Below are positions 1-8,803 of a DNA stretch of 64,000 nucleotides, piece after piece. Below the pieces are notes generated by a model, which saw nothing but the letters and a program-made list of their open reading frames with translations, had not been told where the DNA came from and ran no database searches. Position numbers and translations under genes: made by a program. Origin of the DNA: JAIEPM01 sp964546815 (GTDB taxonomy: Bacteria > Cyanobacteriota > Vampirovibrionia > Obscuribacterales > Obscuribacteraceae); the NCBI GenBank assembly GCA_964546815.1, contig CAZJLR010000013.1, positions 1 to 64,000 of the forward strand, written 5' to 3'. Position 1 is the first letter of the stretch. Each line of letters begins with the position of its first letter.

Positions 1-16
1 GTATGCACGGTGGTGT

Positions 17-51
17 GGCAGGGCGGAACCCGCGAGGGTTCCCCCTATGCC
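17..51. other. GCGA-capped hairpin at window edge
   Basis: GGAACCC (25-31) pairs with GGGTTCC (36-42) around a GCGA tetraloop of the GNRA type. The stem continues through GGG/CCC and GGCA/TGCC with small bulges. No T-run follows, so it is not a standard intrinsic terminator. It could be the end of an RNA gene or of a transcript that starts left of the window. It overlaps the upstream part of the first open frame, which supports the later start at 119 for that gene. Confidence 0.4.
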
Positions 52-118
52 GATATCGAACGGGCTATACTTACGTTCTAGATTCTTTCCTCCGGATTTC
101 TTTGGAGCTGAAGCAGTA

Positions 119-1360
119 ATGCGTAATTTCTTTGCTCTTAAATTTGTATCGGTCACTGCGCTTATTCTCGCGGCGCTTACAAATACTCAGCTTGCCAACG
201 CTCACGAAGATCCAAATTCTGTTTCAACTGATGCTGCTTCCTGTAATCCTTTGTTAGCTCAAGCTGGACAAATGCAGGTTGAAAACGGCCAGTTGATGAT
301 GCAACCCGGACAGATGCCGATGCAAATGCAAGCCGGGCAAGTCCCGATGCAAATGCAACCCGGGCAAGTCCCGATGCAAATGCAACCTGGGCAAGTCCCG
401 ATGCAAATGCAACCTGGCCAGGTCCCAATGCAAATGCAGCCCGGTCAAGTCCCGATGCAAATGCAGCCCGGTCAGATCCCGATGCAAATGCAGCCCGGTC
501 AAGTCCCGATGCAAATGCAGCCCGGACAAATGCCCGTGCAAATGCAGCCGGCTCAACCGAGCAACGGCAGTGCGCTTTTCTCATTCCCTGAAAAACTGAT
601 TGATTTTAATTCAGCTCGCTCTGCCAAAACTGAATTAGACCTTGAGTCTGCTCAATTTCTCGATGCGGCTGTCGATCGATTGCATATGACTCTCAAAAAT
701 TTAGACATGCGCCAGGGCGTTGTAGGCAATTTGGATTTGTTAGTGCTGGGCGGGCATTTTCAGGAATTTACAGTCGACCAATTGAGAATTACTTCAACTA
801 ATCCTCTGGCGTTTTCCACCGATGCGTTTTTGAATCACCGTTCGTTTGACTTTGGAAACCCTGTGATTGCAAGTGTCAGCGCTGTTGTAAGCCAGAATAG
901 TTTGAATAAATTCCTGGCGGCTCCACGTACTTTGCAGGTATTGTCTGCCGGTGCGCAAAATCATTTGCCTGGTTTTTTGAGTGAGTTAGTAGGTGCCGCT
1001 CTGCAAGTTCAATTTCAGTCAGCCAAATTGAATCTAATGGCAAATAATCGCGTTCAAATTGATGTTTTGGCCGACATCAATTTATTGAAGAATGTAAGTC
1101 GCATTCCTATTACAGTGAATACTCAACTCGGTTTAGCCAATGGCTGGGTAAATCTTTCTGACACCCAGATTTCAAGCTCTGGTCAAGCGATATCGCCTGA
1201 GCTTTCTTCAATGGTGGTTGGTCGCATAAACAATCTGGCTAAGTGGGGCAAGCACAACGAGGACATGCAATTTGCGTTCACGCAGATAAACGTAATTCCT
1301 GGCAACCGCTTCGAACTCATGGGAACTGCCCAAATAAAAAGACTGCGATTTGGCACTTGA
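119..1360 (+). CDS. Secreted LmeA-like (DUF2993) protein with MQMQPGQ repeats
   Basis: The frame is open from 47, but the start at 119 gives a clean signal peptide (MRNFFALKF, a hydrophobic core, then ANA) preceded by TTTGGAG. After the signal come nine copies of a 9-residue Met/Gln/Pro repeat (GQVPMQMQP). A folded domain of about 250 residues follows, resembling the DUF2993/LmeA phospholipid-binding family common in cyanobacteria and actinobacteria. Seen directly: signal, repeat, and hydrophobic/polar alternation in the C-terminal half, including FLAAP and the closing ELMGTAQIKRL. Inferred: an exported, lipid-facing envelope protein in which the repeat is a flexible spacer. Repeat number probably varies between strains. 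Confidence 0.7.
   Translation: MRNFFALKFVSVTALILAALTNTQLANAHEDPNSVSTDAASCNPLLAQAGQMQVENGQLMMQPGQMPMQMQAGQVPMQMQPGQVPMQMQPGQVPMQMQPGQVPMQMQPGQVPMQMQPGQIPMQMQPGQVPMQMQPGQMPVQMQPAQPSNGSALFSFPEKLIDFNSARSAKTELDLESAQFLDAAVDRLHMTLKNLDMRQGVVGNLDLLVLGGHFQEFTVDQLRITSTNPLAFSTDAFLNHRSFDFGNPVIASVSAVVSQNSLNKFLAAPRTLQVLSAGAQNHLPGFLSELVGAALQVQFQSAKLNLMANNRVQIDVLADINLLKNVSRIPITVNTQLGLANGWVNLSDTQISSSGQAISPELSSMVVGRINNLAKWGKHNEDMQFAFTQINVIPGNRFELMGTAQIKRLRFGT
308..550 (+). repeat. 27-bp coding tandem repeat, 9 copies
   Basis: Nine in-frame units of 27 bp encode GQ(V/M/I)PMQMQP. Third-position differences such as CCCGGG/CCTGGG/CCTGGC/CCCGGT show the copies have drifted at synonymous sites while the peptide is kept. 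That suggests selection on the amino-acid sequence rather than a very recent expansion. Confidence 0.9.
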
Positions 1361-1487
1361 GTAGACTTCTGCTTCACAAAAGTTCCAATGGCAATAAGCA
1401 GTATCGGTTGTAATGCTACCCTGAACGATATATTTGGAATGCGGCTAAAATACCTCTAACCCACACAAACTAGAAAGCGAGCGAGGA

Positions 1488-2216
1488 ATGATCCGCCGAC
1501 GAGACAGTCGTCAATGGGACCAATTGAGGCCCATCAAATTCACCCGCGGTTTTACCAAAAATGCAGATGGTTCCGTATTGGTCGAATTTGGCGACACAAA
1601 GGTTTTGACAACCGCCAAAATCGAAGAGCGTGTACCTGCTTTCTTGATGGGCAAAGGTGAGGGCTGGGTGACGGCAGAGTATTCGCTCTTGCCGGGCTCA
1701 ACACTTGTACGCTCGCAGCGTGAAGTTACTCGCGGTCAGGCGAGTGGTCGCACTTTAGAAATTCAAAGATTGATTGGTCGTTGCTTGCGAGCTGTGATGG
1801 ATCGCCGTCACCTTGGTGAGAGAACGATCACAATTGACTGTGATGTTTTGCAAGCTGATGCTGGAACTCGTGTCGCCAGCATTTGCGGTGGCTACATTGC
1901 ATTACATGATGCCCTTTTGAAACTACAAAAATCGTGTCAGTGGGACACCCTTCCATTAGTAGAAGGAATGGCTGCAGTAAGCGTTGCTGATATCAACGGA
2001 CAATTGCTGCTTGACCCTGATTATAAGGAAGATTCTCAGGCTGCAATGGACGGAAATTTTGTATTTACCGAGTCTGGAAAAATTCTCGAAATACAGATGA
2101 CTGCTGAAGACAAGCCTTATGATGCAGCGAAGCTACAAGATCTACTCAAGCTGGCTGAAAAAGGTATAAAAGAGATAATAGAGTTGCAGAAGCAAGCTAT
2201 GAGAACTAAGCCCTGA
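1488..2216 (+). CDS. rph: Ribonuclease PH
   Basis: A 242-residue protein of normal length for RNase PH, the phosphate-dependent 3'-5' exoribonuclease that trims tRNA 3' ends. The family signature is clear: an N-terminal RRRDSRQWDQLRP, then FGDTKVLTTA, the basic RSQREVTRGQASGRTLEIQRLIGR segment and the core CDVLQADAGTR. The start ATG is preceded by GCGAGGA. It stands alone on the plus strand, 127 bp after the LmeA-like gene and 145 bp before the AarF-like gene. No nucleotide pyrophosphatase (rdgB) gene, a frequent rph neighbour, is adjacent. Confidence 0.96.
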   Translation: MIRRRDSRQWDQLRPIKFTRGFTKNADGSVLVEFGDTKVLTTAKIEERVPAFLMGKGEGWVTAEYSLLPGSTLVRSQREVTRGQASGRTLEIQRLIGRCLRAVMDRRHLGERTITIDCDVLQADAGTRVASICGGYIALHDALLKLQKSCQWDTLPLVEGMAAVSVADINGQLLLDPDYKEDSQAAMDGNFVFTESGKILEIQMTAEDKPYDAAKLQDLLKLAEKGIKEIIELQKQAMRTKP

Positions 2217-2361
2217 TTGAATTTGCGGAACTTTGTTGCAGATTTTCAGTCAGCTTAATTAAATGGATCATTGCTGCTGACAACGGCGCTATACTCGTAA
2301 TATAGAGGTCAAGAGTTCAGGCTCTGCTTTCCTTACCGCCACTTAATCTGGGATGAAATAA

Positions 2362-3933
2362 TTGACAGATCTAGGCTACGGCTACGACCCTATTAAAGAG
2401 ACGTTCAAAGACGTAACTCCTTTCAAGTTGTTTGTGTCTTGTTGGCGCGTATTCTGGCGCATTTATCATCGCCAGGGACTTGAAGGCGCGATGCGGGTAA
2501 TTCCAATCGCCTGGACTATCATTCAATCAGTGAGAGGCTTCGCGCGCTTTCACCAGGCTGAATATGACCGCATGGTCAAACAAAACGAATCTGGCGTTGA
2601 AGATTTTTCGCCTCCGGCTGACGACAGTGAAGCCGAAGCTATGAGCGCAGTTGAGTACGAAGAATATCGCGAACTTGGTCGCTGGCTTCGCACTAAATTA
2701 TTTGAGCTAGGACCGACATTCATCAAAATCGGTCAGACCATGTCTACTCGTGCAGACCTCGTGCCGTTGCCGACAATGCTAGAGCTGACAAAATTGCAAG
2801 AGGAAGTTCAAGCGACACCTTATGCGATGGCTCGAGCAACCATCATAAGAGAATTAGGTCGCCCGCCTGAAGAACTATTTGCTGAGTTCAATTCAGAGCC
2901 TATTGCTGCTGCAAGTTTGAGCCAGGCATATCGCGCCGTATTGAAAGATGGACGCGATGTAGTAATTAAGGTGCAAAGACCAGACCTTACAAATTTGATT
3001 ACACGCGATGTGGAAACTCTCGGCGCAGTTGCCGATGAGGTCATGAAATATCCCAGCATGTGCCGTCACACCGATTGGCCGAGCATTATTCAAGAGTTTG
3101 CCAAAACTACTTTTGAAGAAATCGACTACATCAGAGAAGGGCGTAATGCAGATGTATTCCGCAACAACTTCCGTGGAAATGAGCGCATTTTTATTCCCCG
3201 CATCGTTTGGAAACTCACTGGTCGCCGCGTGTTAACCATTGAATACGTTCCGGGTGCGCGCATCAACGATACAGTTGCTCTTGAGGAGCTTGGCATTGAC
3301 CGTACTGACTTAACCGCAGTTGGCGTCAACTTCTACTTAAAGCAATTGCTTGAAGATGGATTTTTCCATGCAGACCCACATCCAGGTAACCTGCGCATTA
3401 TGCCTGACGGACGCGTAGGCGTTTTCGATTTCGGCATGGTGGGACGTGTTCAACCGCACTTGAAGCAAGCGATGGCAAACGCATTTATGCATGTGATCAA
3501 ACGTGAGTACAGACTCATAGTTGATGACTTTGTTGAAATGGGATTTTTAGATCCTGATGCCGACCGTCAGGGCTTGTGTGATGAGCTCACTCCAATTTTG
3601 GAAGCGAGATTCAATGAAGGAATCAGCAAGGTGCGTTTCCGCAAAGTCTTGTTTGATTTCTCTGATGTTGTTTATCGCTACCCGTTCAAGCTGCCGTCTG
3701 ATTTCACATACATCATGCGTGCGTTGCTGACGCTGGAAGGCGTTGCTGTCACCATCAATCCTGAATTCAATTTCGTTGATGCCGCATTCCCGTTTGCACA
3801 GAAGCTAATTTGGAAGGAAGGCGGAGCCAGCATCAGGCAGGCAATCATCAAGGAAGTATTCAATGACGGGCGCTTCAATGCGGCTGCAGCGTTCAATTTG
3901 ATGAAGACTGCTTACAAGCTCACACGTACATAG
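2362..3933 (+). CDS. ABC1/AarF/UbiB-family atypical kinase
   Basis: A 523-residue protein of the ABC1/ADCK/UbiB family of atypical protein-like kinases, linked to isoprenoid-quinone synthesis and plastid or cyanobacterial lipid metabolism. Visible motifs are FIKIGQ (the family KxGQ), an A-rich nucleotide loop AAASLSQAYRAVL in place of a Gly-rich loop, VIKVQRP with the catalytic-lobe Lys, FFHADPHPGN and GVFDFGMVG (the DFG equivalent). The probable start is TTG, because the nearest upstream ATG runs into TAA at once; GGGAT lies at a usable distance. The C-terminus is hydrophobic and may contact membrane. Whether it serves ubiquinone, menaquinone or another lipid is not decidable here. Confidence 0.9.
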   Translation: MTDLGYGYDPIKETFKDVTPFKLFVSCWRVFWRIYHRQGLEGAMRVIPIAWTIIQSVRGFARFHQAEYDRMVKQNESGVEDFSPPADDSEAEAMSAVEYEEYRELGRWLRTKLFELGPTFIKIGQTMSTRADLVPLPTMLELTKLQEEVQATPYAMARATIIRELGRPPEELFAEFNSEPIAAASLSQAYRAVLKDGRDVVIKVQRPDLTNLITRDVETLGAVADEVMKYPSMCRHTDWPSIIQEFAKTTFEEIDYIREGRNADVFRNNFRGNERIFIPRIVWKLTGRRVLTIEYVPGARINDTVALEELGIDRTDLTAVGVNFYLKQLLEDGFFHADPHPGNLRIMPDGRVGVFDFGMVGRVQPHLKQAMANAFMHVIKREYRLIVDDFVEMGFLDPDADRQGLCDELTPILEARFNEGISKVRFRKVLFDFSDVVYRYPFKLPSDFTYIMRALLTLEGVAVTINPEFNFVDAAFPFAQKLIWKEGGASIRQAIIKEVFNDGRFNAAAAFNLMKTAYKLTRT

Positions 3934-4237
3934 ATAGATCGATTTGCACTTTTGGATATCGAAACATCCATGATTGCTTTATCAGGTGAAATAACGTCTA
4001 TCTCTGGGCGATCTGCTTTCTGTGCGGCGTTTGCGGCTTTTCTGAAAAAAAATCAGCTCTTAACATTAGTAAAAATATCTTGATTACCCCACTCAGGTTT
4101 TGGTAACTTTTCATCTGCATAAAGCAATTATTTCTTCAGATTTCGCCATATGGGGGCAGTTCCCATAGACAAAATGGTGGTTCACGAAGATAGTAGAGTG
4201 AGCCAAGAAATTCGAAGAATTTAGAGGGGACGTTGTG
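3934..4237. other. Intergenic region, no gene seen
   Basis: About 300 bp of AT-rich sequence between two plus-strand genes. A weak dyad (TTACC/GGTAA near 4084-4106 followed by CTTTT) may end the AarF transcript. Short reverse-strand frames here have no SD or recognisable protein. Confidence 0.4.
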
Positions 4238-4798
4238 ATGCCATACGCCACCGCGAGTACTATTTCGAGCCATGTCCGATCTACATGCAGCAATTGCAAT
4301 GATCACATGGAACCCCAAGCAAAATTCTGTGGGAGCTGCGGATTTATCGTGGCTCCCAATTCGTTTAATATTCTGGAGTTTCCAGAGCAGCACGCTCGAC
4401 TGGTTAGCATGGAGCAAGAGCAAGGTGCTCAGCCCCAGTCACTGCCGAGTTTTGCTGTGCCAAAGCTGACCTCAGCTCCGCGTACTACAGAGTTAAATGC
4501 TGAAGCATCAAAAGTAATGGCTCTGCTTGCCCGCGAACGCATCTTTTTGTACGTGCATATTCTTACCTTCCTGGCTATCAATTTATTCGGATGCTGGGTC
4601 GCCTGGACCTGTTATACGGGCTTCATTGCTGACGAAGTTTCAAAAACTATGATTGCCATGACACCATTTTTATTCGTAAATTCTCTGGCACTGCTTTGCA
4701 TTCCGCCAATTAAGGGGACGAGAGCTGAGATTTCAAGGCTCAAAGAAAAGCTGAACTACACACGGTTCAACATTGAATTCGGTCACCTGGGCATGTAA
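4238..4798 (+). CDS. Zinc-ribbon, two-helix membrane protein
   Basis: The start is GTGATG after GAGGGG; the ATG at 4238 is preferred over the GTG at 4235. Near the N-terminus a CxxC...CxxC zinc ribbon (CSNCNDHMEPQAKFCGSCG) is seen, then a variable linker. A C-terminal region with two hydrophobic helices (IFLYVHILTFLAINLFGCWVAW and MIAMTPFLFVNSLALLCI) resembles the small 2TM domain found on histidine kinases and other sensors. Likely an inner-membrane protein with a cytoplasmic zinc finger. Function unknown. It ends just before a strong terminator. Confidence 0.65.
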   Translation: MPYATASTISSHVRSTCSNCNDHMEPQAKFCGSCGFIVAPNSFNILEFPEQHARLVSMEQEQGAQPQSLPSFAVPKLTSAPRTTELNAEASKVMALLARERIFLYVHILTFLAINLFGCWVAWTCYTGFIADEVSKTMIAMTPFLFVNSLALLCIPPIKGTRAEISRLKEKLNYTRFNIEFGHLGM

Positions 4799-4823
4799 TT
4801 GAGCTGCTTTTAATAAGATATTG

Positions 4824-4861
4824 AAAAATCCCGACTCGTGAGAGCGGGATTTTTCTTTTTT
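4824..4861. terminator. Bidirectional intrinsic terminator
   Basis: A perfect 10-bp stem, AAAAATCCCG (4824-4833) with CGGGATTTTT (4845-4854), has an 11-nt loop and T-rich or A-rich flanks on both sides. It lies between two convergent genes and can serve both. Confidence 0.9.
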
Positions 4862-4876
4862 TACTGTCCCGTCAAA

Positions 4877-5326
4877 TCATTTTTTGCTGGCTGCTTCGGC
4901 TGCCATTTCGAGGTTTGATACGAGTCCGAAGATATCTTTGAAAACGACCTCAAGTGGAGATTGCTTCTCTTTGTTTTCAGGATTGGCGGCTTGTTCTCTT
5001 TTCTTGTCATCAGCCTCGTAAGCTTTGACTCCTTCACAGACGTCGAATAATTTGGCAGCGTCGAAGTTGATGCCCATAAAATTTGATTCGCGAACCATCG
5101 AGGTGCTGCTGTCTGTTTTCAGCTGGACATTATGTGACTTTTCGCTTTCTTTTTTCATGCTTGAAAGAACTGTGTCCATTTCAATTTCGCTATGGTGAGC
5201 TTTGATGAAATCTTGCAAAAGGGCGTCATGAACTTGTTTGTCAACTGCGCCTATGTCACTGCGACCATCGTACAAATGTGCCAGTCTGGCGCCTTCGTTT
5301 ACCGATTGTTGGTGTCTGTCGCTCAT
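4877..5326 (-). CDS. Small acidic hypothetical protein
   Basis: About 149 residues, no signal peptide, hydrophilic and helix-rich, ending in a lysine pair. The frame has Met codons at 5344, 5335 and 5326. Only the last, beginning MSDRHQQSV, has a good SD (GGAG nine bases upstream, itself inside the longer frame), so 5326 is preferred. The family is not recognised. It lies 91 bp downstream of the candidate cysteine-protease gene on the same strand and could be cotranscribed, so a partner or inhibitor role is conceivable but unproven. Confidence 0.6.
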   Translation of the reverse strand: MSDRHQQSVNEGARLAHLYDGRSDIGAVDKQVHDALLQDFIKAHHSEIEMDTVLSSMKKESEKSHNVQLKTDSSTSMVRESNFMGINFDAAKLFDVCEGVKAYEADDKKREQAANPENKEKQSPLEVVFKDIFGLVSNLEMAAEAASKK

Positions 5327-5417
5327 TTCAATCATCTCCGTCATCCGATGGAAAGATAATAGAGCTGAGTTCTGAAAAATTTCTGAGAGTTATCGCGAGC
5401 CGATCTCTGGGCGCCCT

Positions 5418-7226
5418 TTATTTAGCAAATGAGCGGAAAAATCTTTGCCAGTAAGGATATTTGAGCAGTTGGACTGTATTTTCAAGCGAAAGTGCTGATT
5501 TACCCAGGTGGTCGTGCTTGCTAGACCATTGGTTGTCTATTTCTACAGCGCCGCGTGTCGGGTAATAGCCGCTGATAGAAAGCAGGTGCGCGCCGCCCTG
5601 ACTGTGCGTTTTTTTGTCTCCGCTTTCTGTGTAAAGTGGTTCGTGGTCGGTATATACATGGGCTGAAAGAGGGAAATTGCCCAGAATTGAAGCTTGTTCC
5701 AATTGTCTGGAAAGTTCTTTGCTTGAGTTGACTTTGATGCTGCGGTCACTGTCTGCAATACCGTCCTCCGCTCTTATTATCCAGGGATATTCGTGTCTTC
5801 CGCTGATTTCCTGGCTTGTATCAAGAATCCAGTTTTGCCTATTGCGCGGGTAATCATCAATCTTGCTGCCTTTCAAATCGTATAGAACATCACCGCTGTC
5901 TTTTTCGTCTTTTGGTTCTGTTTGTGAAAATCGCATCGATTGTTTTTCTTTTTTGTACATCAGGTTTGCGGCACCTACTTCGAATATTTGGCTGGCAATG
6001 CCGCGATCGCCATCTAGTGGCACATATGATTTTGAGTCGCTGTGCGCTGCAAGGCTATCACTGTCGATATTAGTTTTTATGGAGCTGAATGTGCTTTCGT
6101 ATTCATTTTTGCTGGCTAAATCTGCCACCATTCGCGCAGCCTCTGAAGGATTGCGTGAATAGATTCTTGTTTCCAGTGAAGCCATTGCGCAGGTAGGGTG
6201 GCTGCCCTGGCTGATTTCTGTGGGGTTTGCTGCGTGCTCGATAATTTGTTCTGCGCAGGCTATTTTTAGTCGTTCGTCTCTTATGCCAAGTTTTGCTGTG
6301 GTGTTTTTATCTTGATCTGTGTTGGTCGCGAGTTTTGTTGTTTCTACATATAGTCCGATGACCTCATTTTCTGCCGATTCGCGGGCTTGCGCTTGTTTTT
6401 CGCCTGCGCGAATAAAAATCTTTTGCATGGCCGGCAGATTTACAGACTCAATGCGCATCATATCTACCTTGAGTTTTGTTTCTGTCCATCTGTCTGTATG
6501 TCGCCCGTGCAGAGCCTGAATAAGCGCGTTTCTCGCGCTGCTGATTTGCGGTGACTGGCTAAACTTCAAGTTAATACTTCGTTCGCCAGAGCCGTCGAGT
6601 GCGATGGCAAATTCCTGTTTTTCATTTGAAAATAGCGAAAACTTGTCAGACGGACGCGTACCTGCAGAAGACTTGATCGTCGTTCCATCAGGCTCGTTTG
6701 TTATGAGCAGCTTGCGCGGATGATCGCTGTCTCGCGTATTTTCGCTTGTGTGGTAGACGGTTTCAAGGCTTCCATCTGAATGGCGATAATGGTAATCGGT
6801 GTATTCCTTTCCGTCAGCATCGCGATCTATATAATTTCCGGTCCAATTTTTGTCGGCTCGCTCGGCCAGAGTGTATCTTTGGTCTGGCATTTCTCCCCAA
6901 TGCACTTCAATGCTTTTGCCGCTTGCATCGCCAATTCGTGCAAAGTGAGAGCCGTCGAGGTCCTGACGGCTGAGCTCGCTCTGATTGAGCCTTACCTGTG
7001 CTGGACCTGAATAGATAATGAAATCGCTATTTGACAAGCCTTTTAGACCAAGCGCCCGGACATTTAGACCATTAAAGTAAAAGTCGGCCGCTAAGTTTGA
7101 AGGCTGCCCGCTGCTGTGACTACATTTTTCTTCTTGCATCTTTGTCCAGATGCCCTGGGCGAGCTTTTCAGGCTCGTTCTTCATTTCTTGTAACGCTGCA
7201 GATTCGGAAATATATTCATCTGGCAT
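5418..7226 (-). CDS. Candidate papain/calpain-like cysteine protease, large hypothetical
   Basis: A 602-residue protein without signal peptide. The first 240 residues are rich in Asp, Gly and Tyr and contain beta-type stretches such as YTDYHYRHSDGSLETVYH, reminiscent of the short strand repeats of RHS/toxin-associated proteins. The C-terminal half carries what looks like a papain-fold active site in the right order: Gln340, Cys346 (QGSHPTCAMASLE), His547 (GGAHLLSISGY) and Asn565 (EIDNQWSSKHD). The last resembles the NSW/NPW asparagine motif of papains and calpains. This assignment is my own motif reading, not a family match. The start ATG lacks a clear SD. It is divergent from the receiver-kinase gene, with a palindrome between them. 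Confidence 0.6.
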   Translation of the reverse strand: MPDEYISESAALQEMKNEPEKLAQGIWTKMQEEKCSHSSGQPSNLAADFYFNGLNVRALGLKGLSNSDFIIYSGPAQVRLNQSELSRQDLDGSHFARIGDASGKSIEVHWGEMPDQRYTLAERADKNWTGNYIDRDADGKEYTDYHYRHSDGSLETVYHTSENTRDSDHPRKLLITNEPDGTTIKSSAGTRPSDKFSLFSNEKQEFAIALDGSGERSINLKFSQSPQISSARNALIQALHGRHTDRWTETKLKVDMMRIESVNLPAMQKIFIRAGEKQAQARESAENEVIGLYVETTKLATNTDQDKNTTAKLGIRDERLKIACAEQIIEHAANPTEISQGSHPTCAMASLETRIYSRNPSEAARMVADLASKNEYESTFSSIKTNIDSDSLAAHSDSKSYVPLDGDRGIASQIFEVGAANLMYKKEKQSMRFSQTEPKDEKDSGDVLYDLKGSKIDDYPRNRQNWILDTSQEISGRHEYPWIIRAEDGIADSDRSIKVNSSKELSRQLEQASILGNFPLSAHVYTDHEPLYTESGDKKTHSQGGAHLLSISGYYPTRGAVEIDNQWSSKHDHLGKSALSLENTVQLLKYPYWQRFFRSFAK

Positions 7227-7281
7227 CGGAAGGCACCGGCAAATAGGGGATGAAACCCCATGCTAGGCGCCGTTTCTGAAA

Positions 7282-7295
7282 TCATTTCGAAATGA
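7282..7295. promoter_or_regulatory. 14-bp perfect palindrome, candidate operator
   Basis: TCATTTCGAAATGA is a perfect palindrome in the intergenic space between the divergent protease-like gene (minus) and receiver-kinase gene (plus). It sits 15 bp upstream of a TTGACA hexamer, a usual place for a dimeric regulator site. Confidence 0.45.
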
Positions 7296-7310
7296 GGGTG
7301 CCTTTGCTCG

Positions 7311-7339
7311 TTGACAGTGGGACTTTCCGCAGCTGTGAT
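7311..7339 (+). promoter_or_regulatory. Possible sigma70-type promoter of receiver-kinase gene
   Basis: A consensus -35 TTGACA (7311-7316) is followed after 17 bp by TGTGAT (7334-7339), a weak -10. Transcription would begin near 7346, downstream of the earlier in-frame GTG/ATG codons and upstream of the chosen start at 7391. Confidence 0.35.
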
Positions 7340-7390
7340 CTCGCAGCAGACTGTGGCACAATTGTACTGACGGCTGCTTGGAAGTGTTCG

Positions 7391-8749
7391 ATGGCAAGAA
7401 TTCTGGTTGCAGAAGACGACGAACAGGTTCGCGACTCGTTACTCACTTGGTTTACGCACATAGGTGAGGAGGTTGTTGTTGTTCCTAATGGTGATCTTGC
7501 CAGCGATATTCTCAAGCTAGAGACTTTTGATGTATTGATTTTAGACTGGGAAATGCCTCCGGGTAAGACTGGGCCGGAAGTGGTGCAGGAATATCGAGAT
7601 AGAGGCGGTGACGCCATTGTTATTTTATTGACCGGAAGGTCTAATATTATGGACAAGGAAAAGGGCTTTGATGTCGGCGTAGATGACTACATGGTCAAGC
7701 CTTTTCACCTCAAAGAATTGAGCGCGAAAGTAAAAGCGTTGCTAAAGCGTGTCCAACCTGCTGCGAAAAAGAATCAGCGCATCAAAGTCAAGTCGTGTGA
7801 TATGTGTGGCACCATATATGATGCCACTGAATCAGTTTGTCCAGATTGTTTCATCAGGCTAGATGAAGAAGAAATTGAATTCCTCGGTGGCCCACAATTT
7901 GACGAAAAATATGAAGTAAATGGTGTGCTCGGCCGGGGCGGCATGAGCATTGTGTTTAAGGCAAAACATAGAGTCTTGAAAAAAGACTTTGCCATCAAAT
8001 TTATGGATGTATCGCGTGAAAAAGACATTGAGTACATCAAGCGATTTGAACTTGAAGCGCAAACTCTTAGCAAGATGAATCATCCTCATGTTGTTGGTAT
8101 TCATGATTATGGTGTTAGTGATTCTAAGCATCCATATATAGTGATGGATTATGTTGAGGGGCTGTCTTTGTACAGAGCGCTAAACAGACTAGAGCCATTT
8201 CCGATGCAGCGCAGTATTAACATGTTTAAGCAAGCGTGCGCCGGCATCGGGCATGCTCATAGTATGGGAATTATCCATCGTGACCTTAAGCCGGCAAATA
8301 TTATTCTCGGCAAAATGAACGATAAAGAACATGTGATGATAGTCGATTTTGGTGTTGCAAAACGAATGGGGCCTGAGTCTAAGGCTGTCGAACAGCTGAC
8401 AAAGGAAGGCAAGGTTTTTGGCACCACAACTTATATGAGCCCTGAGCATTGTCTTGGGCAAGATTTAGATCAGCGCAGTGACGTTTATGCCTTTGGATGC
8501 ATAATGTACGAAGTACTTTCTGGTCATCCTCCTTTTGTCGGTGACAATGTTCTGGATACATTGCAAAAACAAATCAACGACAAGCCTCTTGCACTTCGGA
8601 AGGCGCGTGATAAGGACGACTTGCCGGAAGAACTGGAAGGCTTAATCCATAAGACTTTAGAGAAACTGCCCGAACATCGCTATCAGAGTATGGACGAATT
8701 GTTGCATGCTCTAGAAGAAATTGAAAAAAGAAGCCAGGCGACCGGTTAG
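7391..8749 (+). CDS. Receiver-zinc ribbon-Ser/Thr kinase fusion
   Basis: A 452-residue protein. Residues 3-120 form a CheY-type receiver with acidic pocket D9-D10, phospho-acceptor D52 (LILDWEMP), T81 and K103. Residues 136-153 are a CxxC...CxxC zinc ribbon. Residues 175-445 are a PknB-type kinase with an intact Gly loop (GRGGMSIVFK), K203 (AIK), HRD at 296-298, N303, DFG at 319-321 and MSPEH, so it should be active. The start at 7391 (MARILVAEDD) matches receiver N-termini and has GGAAG upstream; the longer frame to 7292 is unlikely. A phosphorelay receiver controlling a eukaryotic-type kinase in one chain is unusual: it would join a His-Asp signal to Ser/Thr phosphorylation. No histidine kinase gene is in the window. 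Confidence 0.9.
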   Translation: MARILVAEDDEQVRDSLLTWFTHIGEEVVVVPNGDLASDILKLETFDVLILDWEMPPGKTGPEVVQEYRDRGGDAIVILLTGRSNIMDKEKGFDVGVDDYMVKPFHLKELSAKVKALLKRVQPAAKKNQRIKVKSCDMCGTIYDATESVCPDCFIRLDEEEIEFLGGPQFDEKYEVNGVLGRGGMSIVFKAKHRVLKKDFAIKFMDVSREKDIEYIKRFELEAQTLSKMNHPHVVGIHDYGVSDSKHPYIVMDYVEGLSLYRALNRLEPFPMQRSINMFKQACAGIGHAHSMGIIHRDLKPANIILGKMNDKEHVMIVDFGVAKRMGPESKAVEQLTKEGKVFGTTTYMSPEHCLGQDLDQRSDVYAFGCIMYEVLSGHPPFVGDNVLDTLQKQINDKPLALRKARDKDDLPEELEGLIHKTLEKLPEHRYQSMDELLHALEEIEKRSQATG

Positions 8750-8803
8750 GAACCAATCTTCTTTGAACGAGTCAATTCCTCTGACTGTTAGAGGAACAAA
8801 CAA

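Noticed and set aside
177..584. Reverse-strand open frames across the MQMQPGQ repeat
   Set aside because: They mirror the forward repeat and have no SD; the forward frame has a signal peptide and a folded domain.
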